Source of the DNA: Unio delphinus
Lineage: Eukaryota > Mollusca > Bivalvia > Unionida > Unionidae
Direction: 5' to 3'
Assembly: GCA_029339505.1 (NCBI GenBank)
Contig: JAQISU010000033.1
Coordinates: 2,102,001-2,166,000, forward strand
Length of the DNA stretch: 64,000 bases
A program made the position numbers and the translations under genes. Positions 51,800 through 64,000 of the stretch are shown piece by piece. Each line of letters starts with the position of its first letter. Position 1 is the stretch's first letter. Under the pieces are notes generated by a model, which had not been told where the DNA came from, searched no databases, and saw nothing but the letters and a program-made list of their open reading frames with translations.

Positions 51800-51858
51800 A
51801 CTGCACAGACCCAGATCGACTGGCACATTATGCAATGGCAGATCTGGGTCTGTGCAGT
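51800..51858. repeat. Perfect 18-bp-arm hairpin
   Basis: ACTGCACAGACCCAGATC (51800-51817) pairs perfectly with 51841-51858. The flanking 'gtcagggtctatgct' phrase and layout recall 9988-10110. Confidence 0.75.
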
Positions 51859-52990
51859 TTGCAGTTGGACTGGTCTTATGTACACATATGATACACTATA
51901 GTTTTATGTACATGTCCTTGCTGAATTTCTCCACATAAAAAAACAAATATATTGTCACTGCAAACCTCATAAATAACATAATATATTGTTTCAAAGCCCG
52001 AGTTAAGCCCCTTGAACTGTCTTTTGCATGTTAACAACAAAAATCAATTATATGATAAGCTACACCACTCCCATGTATATGAATAAATTGTATATTTTCC
52101 ACTATTTTGGTATACATGCCATTATGCAAATGATGCTAAATCTTGCATGCAATTCTCACTAGTCCTCTGTCACATTACAATAACACCATACTGTTATTAA
52201 GACAAACAGCTGATGATTCAAGAGAGACATTTCTGTTCTGCAGACTGGCTCTAGTGTGATCTATCATGGGGCCACGCAAACAACAACAAATGCTGCCACT
52301 GAAAACATCATTAAATATGGGACCATGGACCAGTCCAAATGAATACAACACTTAAAAACATTGCAAAATTAACATTTCAATTCAAAACGGAGTTTTCATG
52401 ACAGACAGACAGAACAATAAAAATATAACAAAAGTGAAAAGAAATGTTTTGTCTGAAAAGTTTTCAGAGCAAAAAATATGGAATTGGAACCAAAATAAAT
52501 AGTTAATTTCTGATTATATGTGAGCAGAAATCGTTACCTACCATATTTTCCAGCCTACAAGTCGATACTTTTTTTTTACTTGAAATTCAGGTCTTTGTCT
52601 TATACATAGAATTGACTTATACCTGGATATTGTGATTGAAATTGCATTGACTTGTATATGGATTACCGTACCTGGTATGCTATTAAAATTGCTCTATAAT
52701 CAGCATAATCGAAAACATGTCACATACAAGTACAAATTCTTGTCAATTTACTATGTCAATAAATTGTTGTAAACTAATATGACTATGTCTATATTTATAT
52801 GTTTTGTCATTATTTAGTTTGCATTCTGTGTGTATTTTCTTATTTCTCAAACACGAAAAGAAAACAATTACCAGTAAAAAAAAAATCACCGGGCTGCATA
52901 GCACTATGGTCTATGCTCTGTAGTGTACTGTACTAATTTGTTTGTTCCTAAAATATAGATGAAATAATTTTGTTTTATTCATCAGTCTTA

Positions 52991-53320
52991 ACCATGCCTC
53001 ACACTTCCTGATCATATTTTAGCAACTGGTATTTGATTTTCCAGTATACTATTGGACACACGTGAGTGATTACTGGCATAGCTTTTTCATAGATTTAATT
53101 GATCCTGCAAAGAGATGTGATCCATATTAACCTGATCATTCTATGATTATTTCCAACCATGCCTCACACTCCCTGATCATATTTTAGCAATTGGCATTTG
53201 ATTTTCCAGTATACTATTGGACACACGTGAGTGATTACTGGCATAGCTTTTTCATAGATTTAATTGATCCTGCAAAGGGATGTGATCCATATTAACTTGA
53301 TCATTCTATGATTATTTCTA
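52991..53320. repeat. 165-bp direct tandem duplication
   Basis: Two adjacent copies begin ACCATGCCTCACACT(T/C)CCTG and differ at only a few positions over 165 bp, so the duplication is recent. Confidence 0.9.
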
Positions 53321-53929
53321 AATACTGTAGATTATATTTTCTACTGAATCCCCCAAATCATATGTTTATAATTGTATCTGACAAAGTTTCTCAACTTAAA
53401 TATGGTTTAAACTAAACTAAACTAAACTCAGAATCATAAAAATTACTACTCACAGATCATCAATGATCCATTTTTAGTTTCGCATTTCAGTTTAAAGTAA
53501 ATTGTAACGTCAACACATCACCTATATTCATTCTTACCCAGCTGTCATATTTTTGTCTCTCTTTGACTGTATCAGTAGTTAATAAATTGGTATTTTGGTT
53601 TCCAACAACAATCAAAGCCAGTTGCCATGATTGTTTAAACCCTGAAATTGGCTTTGGCCACCAATACTAGTTACCGTATTGCCGGTACTTGATTGTTTTT
53701 TATAATTAATCATCATCAATTATGTTACCAGTTTTTAATATCATGTAGATTAAGAACCAGAGGAAATGAAGCTTATTCCCTATGGATGCAAATAATGTAT
53801 TCAGCGGGCATTGTTTTTCATTGCTATAGTACTAGCATATTTTAATGAGTTAGGTATGTTTGGATCAATCTTTTCAGTCATAATCATTCATATAAATATC
53901 CCCATACAAATCATACAACTTATCTCACA

Positions 53930-54324
53930 ATGCCACCGGTCAAATCATGCAAGTCTTACACAGTGACCTTTAAACTGGAAGTTGAAAAGTTCGCAGAAGA
54001 GAAAGGGGAGAATATTGCTGCTCACTGGAAATTTGGTGTCACTGAAAAATGTCCGGGACTGGCGTAAAGCTAAGGTTGCATTATGCACTAATAAAAAAAA
54101 AAACCATATCAAGCAAATTGTGGCTGTAAAGCCAGATGGATTAATATTGAGGATAAATTAGAAGAGCATGCCATGACACAACATGCCACATGTCATGAAA
54201 TGAAATGGAGACAGATGATAATGAGAACATTTCTAATGATCTGAGCCCCGAGATAGCAACCATTTTTCATTACAATACGGAAGATGAAGACTTCGAGGAA
54301 TTTTCAGATATTGGAGATGATTAA
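53930..54324 (+). pseudogene. Internally deleted pogo-type transposase, copy 1
   Basis: From ATG 53930 an HTH-like N-terminus (SYTVTFKLEVEKFAEEKGEN, AAHWKFGVTEK) is followed by stops. Near 54210-54324 an acidic C-terminus (SPEIATIFHYNTEDEDFEEF) ends in TAA. The catalytic middle is absent and frames are broken. Confidence 0.6.
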
Positions 54325-54768
54325 TTTCATTTTATTTTATTAATAATATGTATTATAAAACTGTACATTTGTGTAAATTTGATACTGCATTTCAGATATG
54401 TTAAAGTATAATAAAAAGTATTTTTATTTATCTTTTGTTTGCAACTTTTGTTTTGTCTTTTCATTTTCTTCACATTTCTGATTTCTGATGGTAGTGGACA
54501 TGGTTTCTGCTCAAAGTTATAAACTGTCACAATACCTGAATAATGTCCACGCTGAAACCAATCATAGTTTGATCAATTGAATCACACTACCCGTAGTTGA
54601 AAAAATACAACACAAATAACAATGATAAATAATTATCAAATACAAATTGAAAACCAACCACACATAGAAATAACTACAGGATAAGGTATATAAATAGTAT
54701 ACTACTACTGAAAGAAATTATTTCAGTTTAATCTCTTTAGAAGTTTATATTCAATTCAATCGGATAAA

Positions 54769-55002
54769 ATGAATAGTGTTGGAAGTGAAAGAAAGTGTTC
54801 TGCTTATGATGCAGCATTCAAACTTAAAGTTATTGAATATGCAGAAGCAAATAACAACTGTGCTGCAGCACGCGAATTTGTTGTGAACGAGAAGCAAGTA
54901 TGGTGGGACGACGTATATGATGAAAGCACGCCCGTAACAGAAGCTGAGTTTCGTGAACTGTTTGACGAGTCTGATACAGAGCCCGATTTTGAAGGATTCT
55001 AA
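54769..55002 (+). pseudogene. Internally deleted pogo-type transposase, copy 2
   Basis: 77 codons: an N-terminal psq-like helix-turn-helix (YDAAFKLKVIEYAEANNNCA) is fused directly to an acidic tail (DESDTEPDFEGF). The join at about codon 47 marks an internal deletion. The frame itself is open, so a small DNA-binding peptide could in principle be made. Confidence 0.6.
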
Positions 55003-55584
55003 AAGTGATCAAACTTTTATAATTCATGATTTTAGAATGAGGATTAATTAAATTTCCATCAAGACTTAACACTTCAGAATTGTTTTTATTTCAAGATATA
55101 AACTAGATTTCTTACTTTTATTTTATTTAATAATGTGATTTACCTAAATAAACGTATTCAGAACTCACTTTGTGCATCTTGTGATGTACCGTTTGTATAA
55201 AAATTATGAGTCGGCTTATACGCGGGTCATGCACTTTATACCACTTTTACCAATTCAGTTTGGGGTGGGGTGGCTTATACGCGAACGGGCTTATACACGA
55301 GTATATACAGTATACTCCGCATCAACTTATAGGCCGGAAAATATGGTATATATGGAGAAAGGATGGAAAATTTACAAAATTAATGGATTTGACTTGTACT
55401 CTGCATCGACTTATAGGTCAGAAAATATATTACCTATTAAAACCCTTTTCTGCCACTAATTGTAACTCTTAAGTTTTTTTTATCATACACTATATGTCAA
55501 AGATTCTATTAGTCTAACACTGTTAATGACTGACTGATTGTTAAGTTATCACTGTTCTTTTGAATAGTACAGTACATGACAAAC

Positions 55585-55819
55585 CTGCTGATCCAATCAA
55601 AAGAGGTGTTCGGCGATTGTACCTAGTTTTCCTGTAAAATTCCAAGTAACCATGGAGACGTATTATATAATGCTGATGACGATAGAAGAAATCACAAAGA
55701 AGTCCTAGGAACCATGTCCCACCACTAATATAAACTATAAGAGAAAAATGATTGATTCCACACTGCTCATTATCTTTACACACTGCTGGCAAGACAAATA
55801 CACATGCCCAGGTGGCAAT
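55585..55819 (-). CDS. TMEM192: TMEM192 coding exon with membrane helices 1b-2 and cytosolic loop
   Basis: 78 codons plus one base; acceptor GTTTCAG, donor AG|GTTTGT. It encodes IATWACVFVLPAVC, a luminal loop, SLIVYISGGTWFLGLLCDFF and the basic loop HGYLEFYRKTRYNRRTPLLI, corresponding to the vertebrate GYNLIYRSTRHLKRL..MIQS segment. Confidence 0.93.
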
Positions 55820-56911
55820 CTGAAACAGAAATATAATACTTATTAACAATCACATAAAATGATTTACATACTCATTTTTTAAATAGACACAATTTAAAAA
55901 CCAATATCAAATATTGTTACAAGTCTGTACACTTAAAATAAGTAACAGAAAAGCAACAAGCGTTGTAAAATTCAAGAAATAATTTATTTTTTAGAATACA
56001 AACTGAAAATGAGAAAAAAAACTTATAGTAATGTGAATTAAATCCAAAAAAAATCAAACATTTAGAGACAAGTCCTAATAATTTTAAGTCCTAAATAAAA
56101 TAGAAGTCCTGAATAAAAATTTAAAAAACTGAAGGTGATGATGTGTCTGTGGTAGCTTGTAGGATGCTGATGTGTTACCACTTCATTTGTTTAATCACAA
56201 TAATATAACTCCAGGTTTGAATTCACTATAAATTCCAGTGAATGACTCTGTCCAGGAATTTTATCAGAGTACTTTTATATTTCCTGAAAAAAGAATTACT
56301 TGAAATCAACTAGTGGACACCGTATATAACACAATTTAAAAGATCTTAAAGTACAACTGAAAAATCATTTCAGTTAAAAGATTATATAGTTCTCATTTTC
56401 GAGAACAAAAATATTACCGAATGAAAAATAAATTAGAATCATCCTGATGTTATACACAAAGACAAATACACTAAGGGTATTTCAAAATATAAACCCAAAT
56501 AAACATATTTACTTCCAGTAATAAAATTTCTAATTTTAAACCTATACACATTGAGAATAAATTAGCAATGTATACTGTTACATTACAGTAGTATGTAAGG
56601 AAATAAAAAATTAAAAGAAAATAACCAACAAACAATGCAAATTAAATATACGTAATCAACAATTGTATGTTATCAAAACATTTTCTTTCTAGATGAAATT
56701 TCTATAATATATTTCTAAAACTGTAAGTAAATCTCTAATAATAAGTTACCAGTAATATTGACAAATTACTAATAAATACACAAGAAAAAGACATTTTCAA
56801 CTCAAGTATTTCTAAAAGACACATCTCCATGCTCACCATCATTCCACCTATCCCCAAAGTTACATATGCACCTACCAAGAGCTTAGAACCAGGGACAATT
56901 TGATATTATCT
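55820..56911. other. TMEM192 intron, nothing recognised
   Basis: A-rich sequence without coding or RNA signals. Confidence 0.4.
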
Positions 56912-57460
56912 ACATATATTATTTCATGTGCAAAGTTATAACATGGGATTCCAATACAGTATACCACATATATTATTTCATGTGTATATTTATGACATGG
57001 GATTCCAATACAGTACACCACATATATTATTTCATGTGTATTGTTATAACATGGAATTCCAATACAGTATACCACATATATTATTTCATGTGTATAATTA
57101 TAACATGGGATTCCAATACAGTATACCACATATATTATTTCATGTGTATAGTTATAACATGGGATTCCAATACAGTATACCACATATATTATTTCATGTG
57201 TATTGTTATAACATGGGATTCCAATACAGTATACCACATATATTATTTCATGTGTATTGTTATAACATAGGATTCCAATACAGTATACCACATATATTAT
57301 TTCATTTGTATAGTTACAATATGGGATTCCAATACAGTACACCACATATATTATTTTATGTGTATAATTATAACATGGGATTCCAATACAGTACACCACA
57401 TATATTATTTCATGTGTATTGTTATAACATGGGATTCCAATATAGTACACCACATGTAGA
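56912..57460. repeat. 54-bp minisatellite, about 10 copies
   Basis: Unit with TTATAACATGGGATTCCAAT, ACAGTATACCACATATATTA and TTTCATGTGTA. 54 is divisible by three, so several frames stay open on both strands (up to 209 codons). No gene. Confidence 0.95.
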
Positions 57461-57979
57461 AAAATTAATTGCCCTGAGAAACTTGAAATTAATGATGGCA
57501 AGCATATTTTAAGAATGTGAAAGATTGGCTTGGCAAAAAAGAATTATTGATTTTAAAAAATTATCATTCTAAAAAGTACAATGAATATATACCATATTTG
57601 CTGGCAGATACGTCAATGGGGACTACAAGTTGAATTAGCAAGTGTTCAATTTTCCATCTTTTATCCATATTAAAGTAAATGATGAAGGTTAGATCTATAC
57701 CATGGCTTTCTTTTCCACATCATTCCACACAGGATCGTCAATTAAAATCCTCTCTGCAACATCGGTAAATTTTCAGGTCATGATCATTAAATGTAGGTAA
57801 AAGTACATCATTTGTTTTACATGATGCTGACCTGCAAAATTTATTGAGTTATAGATAGGATAAAATTCATGATGTGTGAAATTAAACTATAGAAGCCTCT
57901 CTGTGTGTGATTAGGATTTTTAACCTAGCTTTAACAATTTTTCAAGCATATCATTACGATGTCAGCAATGAGGCAGTTT

Positions 57980-58217
57980 ATAGTGATGTCTAACACTGGG
58001 GCATCATGCCACAGACATGTAGCATGATGTCCCACCCAGTCACATTATCTTGACACCAGGCCAACCAGTCCTAACACTAACCCCTTAATGCTGAGAGTCA
58101 AGTGAGGCAGCTGTTAGTACCATTTTTGTAAGTCATTGGTATGACTCGGCTGGGGATCAAACCCATGACCTCATACTTCCATGGCAGATGCTCTAACCAC
58201 TAGGCCACCGGGGTGGT
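57980..58217 (-). mobile_element. Second tRNA-derived SINE family, reverse orientation
   Basis: Reverse complement begins CCACCCCGGTGGCCTAGTGG with A-box-like GTGGTTAGAGC and B box GGGTTTGATCCC, then a body shared with 61989-62190. Confidence 0.8.
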
Positions 58218-59615
58218 TAAAATATCTCTAGTTTCATAAATATTAAAGGTATCACTGTATGCTATTTCAGATAATCAGCAATGGGAAACTAGAATTTATG
58301 CTAAAATGCTTCTTCCAGTTTTGTTCGAAAAGATATGGGTGCATATGTATTCCACTATATTTTTCTTCTTGTGATTAAAAGAAAAAATGCCCCAATATGA
58401 GAGAGATTTCAAATACATTAAATATGTGCAAATGTGTCTGATACTTGCCATTTGCAGGACAGTTGGTGAGTTAAAAGCATTTCATGTAATTAGGACTAGC
58501 AATATATTTAACAAAAGTTTGTGAGTACTGTTGATCACAACACTGGAGACAATTGCAATAATTTACTGGGCAATCATAAAATCAGCCAGGCAGCCAGATT
58601 TTCAAAGCTGATTGCTCAGAGACAACCTTGGATTTTGAAAATTGTTCTATTTCTGTAAACACACTGTACTGATCACCCTGCACTTATGCAGTTGTAGCTG
58701 TAACCTAATTACATCCCACTACACCGTGTAACATCCCAGTGTTACAGGTGATGTCAGCCTGTGCTCCAAATTAGTGTGATTAAGTTGCTGGATCAAGGGG
58801 TTTATGTCAGCTTTATGTATCAATTTGTCTTTTCAGTTGCATGTATATATGGTTACAGGGTATGGGATCTTGATAATTTCCTAGTCAAGGTTTCTGAGGG
58901 TTAGGTATGGACTCTGCATGTATATATTTATTTCTTCATGACCCAAAAAGTGTATATATGATTAAAAATACAGAAGAGCTGCATATGATCAAAATACCTG
59001 AACCTGAAATTATAACTACATATTTTACAAAGAATTATAATGATGCATCCACCATCCAAGTCCTGTCCACAAAGTTTTATTAATTCATCCCTTGTGGACA
59101 GGACTTGGTGGTCTATATACCACCCCAAGTAGCTGACAGATAGTATTACTGTAACATTATCCCATCCTTTAGCAACTTTGACGACTGTCAACAACAAAAA
59201 CCCCCGATGAATTTTTACTAAATATGTATTCCTGTGCCTCATTAAGTAAAAAATACATAATGTAATATTCATGTGAGATGTCAGATATGCACTTTACTTC
59301 TTAAATTCCATGCATATTCCTAACAGAACTTTACTCCATAACAAATGCACCAGATATTCTTGACATTCCACAAATCTTTGTCTGAGAAAAATAAAAGAAA
59401 AGGGAGATATCAACTGCATTATTTTATCCTTTTTCTGTTTAACCTAAAATTGTGAATAAAGATTTTCTCCACATACATTTAGCATTGCACAATTCCTGAA
59501 AGAGAGAGTTGTCTTTGTCCACAAAGCTTACAAATTTAACATTCACAGCTTTTGCAAAACATGCGCACAAAAAGTAAAGAAGTTTTCCAACATCAATCAA
59601 ATTTTTTAGACTTAC
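58218..59615. other. TMEM192 intron, nothing recognised
   Basis: A weak inverted repeat pairs CAAGTCCTGTCCACAA (59059-59074) with TTGTGGACAGGACTTG (59092-59107). No gene. Confidence 0.4.
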
Positions 59616-59765
59616 AACAATGATCATATGAAGTACAATAACAAAGGATGTATGTATTTTTCTTGGCCTGGAATCAAGCTGTGAGTGAATGGCATCTGGA
59701 TCTGTAATTAACTCTTCAGTGTCACGTGACTGAATTGATGACCCAGAATCTTCATTAAAATAACC
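59616..59765 (-). CDS. TMEM192: TMEM192 N-terminal coding exon
   Basis: 50 codons, phase 0 at both ends, acceptor TTTTTAG and donor GTAAGT. It encodes an acidic, Ser-rich cytosolic N-terminus (DSGSSIQSRDTEELITDPDA) and the first hydrophobic residues SFVIVLHMIIVV. The initiating exon was not found upstream (59766-64000) and may lie outside. With the other exons this gives about 257 residues before the missing start, close to vertebrate length. Confidence 0.9.
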
Positions 59766-59897
59766 CTAAAAAGAGAAAAATATTGTTAAATTTTATATAT
59801 ATATATAGCAAATCCAAACTTTTTGCTAACTTGGTGGTGAAGCTGCATTTGCAACATTTGTCATGGCCAAATATGATCTGACACAATATGAAGCATC

Positions 59898-59985
59898 ATG
59901 TCAGGGTTTCATCAGTTACAAACATTATGTCAGGGTTACATCAGTTACATGCATTATGTCAGGGTTACATCAGTTACATGCATAT
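59898..59985. repeat. 29-bp tandem repeat, 3 copies
   Basis: Unit ATGTCAGGGTTACATCAGTT plus ACATGCATT. Confidence 0.85.
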
Positions 59986-60394
59986 TAGGGTCTGTAACCT
60001 AGCAAATGTCCTGACTCAAGACACTAAATTGTCTTTAAGCACAGATACAGTGTATGCAAATTTTAAATGAAACATTTACCCCAGATATGCACACATGATA
60101 CATTGTTCACTTGAAATACTCCAAATTTTATTTGCTTGTCCCCCAAGATTTGACACATTAATGGACCAAATTTAATGAAACCTGGATAAATTAATGTATT
60201 TTTTCAATTCTGATACCAAATAAAAATAAGTTTTTTGTGACTTATCATTCATTTCATTCTTTATTTTATGTTCTTTGAATAAAAATACTTTAAGAGTTTA
60301 ATTCCCTTCCATTAGCCAGTTAAGGATGATGTTTGGAAAAAGATCTTCAGATTAATTGGTTTTAATGTTAAAAAAAGTGCCTAACACCATCAGG

Positions 60395-60712
60395 CACAAA
60401 GTAGGCCATTATGAAGATTTTCCTCACCACTGTCAAAAAGAGAAAGCTGAAATGGTATGGCCATGTCACTAGAGCCAACAGTCTATCCACAACAGTACTG
60501 CAGGGCAGTGTCCAAGGTGGCAGAAGGAGAGGTAGACAGAAAAAAGTGGACTGACAACATCACTGAATGGACCATGAGTTTTGCGGAGGCATTGGCACAT
60601 CATCGAGACAAGTGGAGGGAACTGGTCAGATGTTCAGCAGCACAGTGCCTCAACGACCACACTAGGTCAAGAGACTAATGATGATGATGATACGGATGAT
60701 GATGATGAAAAA
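60395..60712 (+). pseudogene. 3' end of a non-LTR retrotransposon
   Basis: One frame gives KLKWYGHVTRANSLSTTVLQ and GGRRRGR, the usual C-terminal end of LINE ORF2. After a frameshift the next frame gives KWTDNITEWTMSFAEALAHH and DKWRELV, ending at TAA near 60678. A (GAT/ATG)n tail follows. 5'-truncated and broken. Confidence 0.8.
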
Positions 60713-61985
60713 CTACACTACTTACAGAAAATTTTACTTGCCCAAAAATGATTTTTTGTGTTGCCTTTGGTTACTTTAACCAGTGAATTGTCATCCTCTG
60801 AATACAATATACATATTAACACTGTGCATGATGACAGGTGATGGCACAATGCTGGGCCAGTGAAACTGAATGTGCTCTGATGATCAAACAGATTAAAATT
60901 TGAATTTCGAGGCCATGCTAGCAGGTGAAGGTTGAAACTATTGTTTTGATTGGTAGCGTTGTTAATGAATCATGACATCCTTAACTAAAATCACGCTTAA
61001 AGTTAATCGTTAAATTTAAAGACCACAGTGCCAAGATACTTTCTGTCAAAGCTGGTAAAATTCTGTCAAATTATACTTTTGGTAAAGCCGTTTACAAATG
61101 TTTGCTTTTAACAATGTGGCCATATTTTACAATGGATCAGTGTCATCGGTTTTTATAAGATTCATTAACAGCAGTCACGTTGGATCATTGTCGTTTGTTT
61201 AACCATAAAAGTTTTTCATGTTCAGATGCTTCTATCTGGTCAAATTTTGTTGACTTTAAAAAAAAAAATTATACATTTAAAAAAGAACTTTCTAATTTTA
61301 GTGAAGGTAGCCATATTTGATGCAGAGCTCTGAAGGATGAGGTACGTCATAGAATAAACATGTAGTTTTCAATGGAATACTCAGTTCTTATCTGTGCATC
61401 TCTGTGACATATATATAAATTTCTCTATGACAAACACATCCCCCTTAATCTTATTTGCCAGTGAAGTTTGTACAAGGACACTGAACAAATATGCAGTCAG
61501 TGTGAGTGAATCCTATCTAAAGAAACTGGCTGATATCTTGTCTGAATGGCCTCCAAAGGGCTGTATGGTGTGATTGCCCTGCAGCATATGTATGTTAGGG
61601 TCAATAGGCTTCATGGAAAGTGTCTGACTCTCCAATAAGAATCGCTTGCTTGAACCCATGTCAAGAAGAGAATGGGAGAACATATTTACATTTTAGAAGT
61701 ATACTTGACTAAAATCACATTTCTAAATGAGAGTGTGTGATTTAGATTTGTAACAGTTTTAACTATTTTTTAGTGATTTAGTAAAACCTGTCTTGAGAGA
61801 CCACTGGTATGAGAGATCACCTGTTTTGAGAGACCAGAATCTCCATGCACAGACTTATTCATTATATAGATTATCTAGTGTTGTGAACTGTTATGAGAGA
61901 AGATTATTTTTGGCTGAAGGGATGGTCTTTCAAGACAGGTTCTACTGTATTACAGTGTACTACAATGTCTGCAGTGTGGCAGTTT
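60713..61985. other. Upstream TMEM192 region, nothing recognised
   Basis: No initiating TMEM192 exon identified. Degenerate repeats similar to 30400-31160 occur around 61030-61330. Confidence 0.35.
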
Positions 61986-62470
61986 TATAGTGATGTCTAG
62001 CATTAGTCCACCATGCTGCAAAAGTGTAGCATCATGTCCCACCCACTTGTATTGATCCCAACACCAGTTCAAACACATGAACCTCTCAATGACGAGTACC
62101 AGGTAGTACCATTTTTATAAGTTTTGGTATGATTTGCTTGGGGTTCAAACCTATGTCATTCTGCATCCAGGCTGGATGCTCTAACCACTTAGGAGGGGGC
62201 CCCAAGTGGCCGAGTGGTCTAAAGTGCTGTCCTTTACAGATCACTGCCATCTCACCTCTGTCTGCGTGGGCTCGAGTCTCAGATTCGGCAAATGTGGGTA
62301 TGTGAGAAAGCTTGCCAGTAGCTTTTCGTGGGTCGGTGGTTCTTTCCAGGGGTTTTCCCAGGTTCTTCCTCCATCAGTAATATTGGCAGCCATGTATAGC
62401 CAATCGTGTGCTGAAAAATGGCGTTAAACCCTAAAACAACAACTAACCACTAAGGTCATCAGTGTGGTCC
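61986..62470 (-). mobile_element. Second-family SINE (reverse) split by a first-family SINE
   Basis: The reverse SINE runs 61986-62194 and resumes at 62443-62470 (AACCACTAAGGTCATCAGTG). The break is filled by the + strand SINE at 62195-62442. Confidence 0.8.
62195..62442 (+). mobile_element. tRNA-derived SINE (GGCCCCAAG family), nested
   Basis: Head GGGGGCCCCAAGTGGCCGAG, B box GGCTCGAGTCT, tail CTGAAAAATGGCGTTAAACC and (AAC)n. Flanking CTAACCACTTAGG (62181) and CTAACCACTAAGG (62443) form a 13-bp target duplication with one difference. Confidence 0.9.
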
Positions 62471-63282
62471 TCTTTTAAATTAAAAGAAAAGGTTGATGAT
62501 AGCCTAGGAATATCAAAGTAGGTAAATGTGTGGTGTATTTTCCTTAGCAAAATTAATATATTTGGCCAATGTGATAGCCATATTTATTTCAGTTAGGAAA
62601 ACTAATACTTAGTTCAACTGACTTCAATATACATGTACAAGTATTTTCATTTTCATGTCTAGATCATACATTACTGACAGTAATGCAGTTGAAATGATGA
62701 CAGGACTCCTATGGAATGAATGCAAACATGTGATTCTAGTGAATGTAAGGCAAAAATTCATTTTTAAAAGCCATCTACTACACATACCATTTCATTGCTC
62801 AAATCTAAAGCATTATTGACAATAGTTATTTTTAAATACTGAACATAAAAAAAACTATTTTTATACTCAAGTGTTTTGATCTTTTTGTTTTGTTTAATCA
62901 CTAATGTCTTGTTTTTCATTATGTTTTAAGAGGCTTGATTCAAGGACAGCTCTTACACTTTGTTCAGTTATTTTCAAAATGCCAAAACATGTGCTTTCTC
63001 CTAATGTTATGAAAACAATCAGTTACAAATTATTATAAGAAGTTCAACAATGCTTGGAATCAGAGTTGAAATGTATAAAGGTCCTCCTTTGCAAAGTGGA
63101 TTTTAAGACAGTTTATTGAGAAAGACACGATTTCACCAAGCATATGCAGACACCATTATAGAGAAGAAATTATTCTTCTGTAACGAGGACACCCATTTTG
63201 AAGGCCTAATTTGATACGGGAACAAAAAGGAGGATAGAGTGACACATGCACCATACTATACAGAGAAATTTCAACCTGTAAC
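62471..63282. other. Nothing recognised
   Basis: No coding, RNA or repeat signal seen. Confidence 0.4.
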
Positions 63283-63885
63283 TGAAGGACTTTTTATGGT
63301 CTTTCACGTACCCATTTTAACTGAAGGACTTTTTATGGTCTTTCACCCATTTTAACTGAAGGACTTTTTATGGTCTTTCACCGGTTGTAACTGAAGGACT
63401 TTTTATGGTCTTTCACCTGTTGTAACTGAAGGACTTTTTATGGTCTTTCACCCATTTTAACTGAAGGACTTTTTATGGTCTTTCACCCATTTTAACTGAA
63501 GGACTTTTTATGGTCTTTCACCCATTTTAACTGAAGGACTTTTAATGGTCTTTCACCCATTTTAAATGAAGGACTTTTTATGGTCTTTCACCCATTTTAA
63601 CTGAAGGACTTTTTATGGTCTTTCACCCATTTTAAATGAAGGACTTTTATGGTCTTTCACCCATTTTAACTGAAGGACTTTTTATGGTCTTTCACGTACC
63701 CATTTTAACTGAAGGACTTTTTATGGTCTTTCACGTACCCATTTTAACTGAAGGGCTTTTTATGGTCTTTCACGTACCCATTTTAACTGAAGGACTTTTT
63801 ATGGTCTTTCACCCATTTTAACTGAAGGACTTTTTATGGTCTTTCACCCATTTTAACTGAAGGACTTTTTATGGTCTTTCACATA
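63283..63885. repeat. About 35-bp minisatellite, about 18 copies
   Basis: Unit TAACTGAAGGACTTTTTATG then GTCTTTCACCCATTT; some copies insert GTAC before CCATTTT. Confidence 0.95.
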
Positions 63886-64000
63886 CCCATTAAAGCAATT
63901 ACTGATTTTTACAAGTTTATTTCCAGATGCTTTTTTATATGCCACATTCAAAAACCTTCATTATTATTATATTACATCCAAGTCTCCAGTTCAGTCTTTC

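Larger units (their letters stand above)
52541..55346 (+). mobile_element. pogo-like DNA transposon(s), 2.8 kb, with decayed transposases
   Basis: The left end CCATATTTTCCAGCCTACAA and right end TTATAGGCCGGAAAATATGG (complement) are inverted repeats, with TA on each side. Inside are two internally deleted transposase frames (53930, 54769), a 165-bp tandem duplication (about 52991-53320) and CTTATACGCG-type subterminal repeats (55213-55300). A further partial terminus lies at 55408-55432, so two related insertions may be nested. It lies between TMEM192 exons. Confidence 0.65.

Noticed and set aside
56872..57512. Long open frames on both strands (up to 209 codons)
   Set aside because: The 54-bp tandem repeat keeps frames open on both strands; intronic, low complexity.

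Overview
The window is eukaryotic, AT-rich and intron-rich. It is full of tandem minisatellites, tRNA-derived SINEs, LINE fragments and cut-and-paste transposon remnants, which best fits a marine bivalve mollusc; the species cannot be told from the sequence. Two conserved host genes lie tail to tail. On the + strand, seven 3'-terminal coding exons of GPR89 (Golgi pH regulator) run from about 5905 to 22495. On the - strand, five coding exons of TMEM192 (lysosomal membrane protein) run from 59765 down to 31678. All exon junctions have matching phases except the 5' edge of the first GPR89 exon, which is uncertain. At the left edge is the 3' end of a coiled-coil gene of unknown role.

The main feature is a Polinton/Maverick virus-like DNA transposon of 16,358 bp (32196-48553), inserted in the last intron of TMEM192 on the evidence here. 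It has 223-bp terminal inverted repeats that differ at only about one position and is flanked by the target duplication AAAGAA. It carries about 15 genes. The leftward virion block (40740 to 32419) encodes a small unknown protein, an acidic helical protein, a basic core-like protein, the double-jelly-roll major capsid protein, a small hydrophobic/basic protein, an adenovirus-type cysteine protease, a fibre-like protein, a membrane-hairpin protein and a probable penton-like minor capsid protein. The right half encodes an HNH homing endonuclease, a zinc-ribbon protein, a very large family B DNA polymerase fused to an SF1 helicase and a C-terminal HNH-like domain, a retroviral-type integrase, a zinc-ribbon/phospholipase A2 gene broken by one frameshift, and an A32-like packaging ATPase. 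Together these would replicate, integrate, package and mature a particle, so the copy looks young and almost complete.

The least expected structure in the element is a family of short, often perfect palindromes (14-19 bp). They sit on or just after the stop codons of most leftward genes, and also occur inside coding sequence of the polymerase and the core-like protein. They resemble the hairpin transcript-end signals of Mimivirus and virophages, or mobile palindromic elements. Two large non-coding segments (37730-38440 and 40741-41668) hold long inverted repeats and a threefold 58-bp repeat, and are candidates for control or replication regions.

The host flanks contain at least nine tandem arrays, six tRNA-SINE copies of one family and two of another, a 1.44-kb Tigger/pogo element with TIRs and TA duplications, a 2.8-kb pogo-like element with internally deleted transposases, a hAT-like element with 8-bp duplication, and a tiny hairpin MITE family whose two copies each lie inside another transposon remnant.
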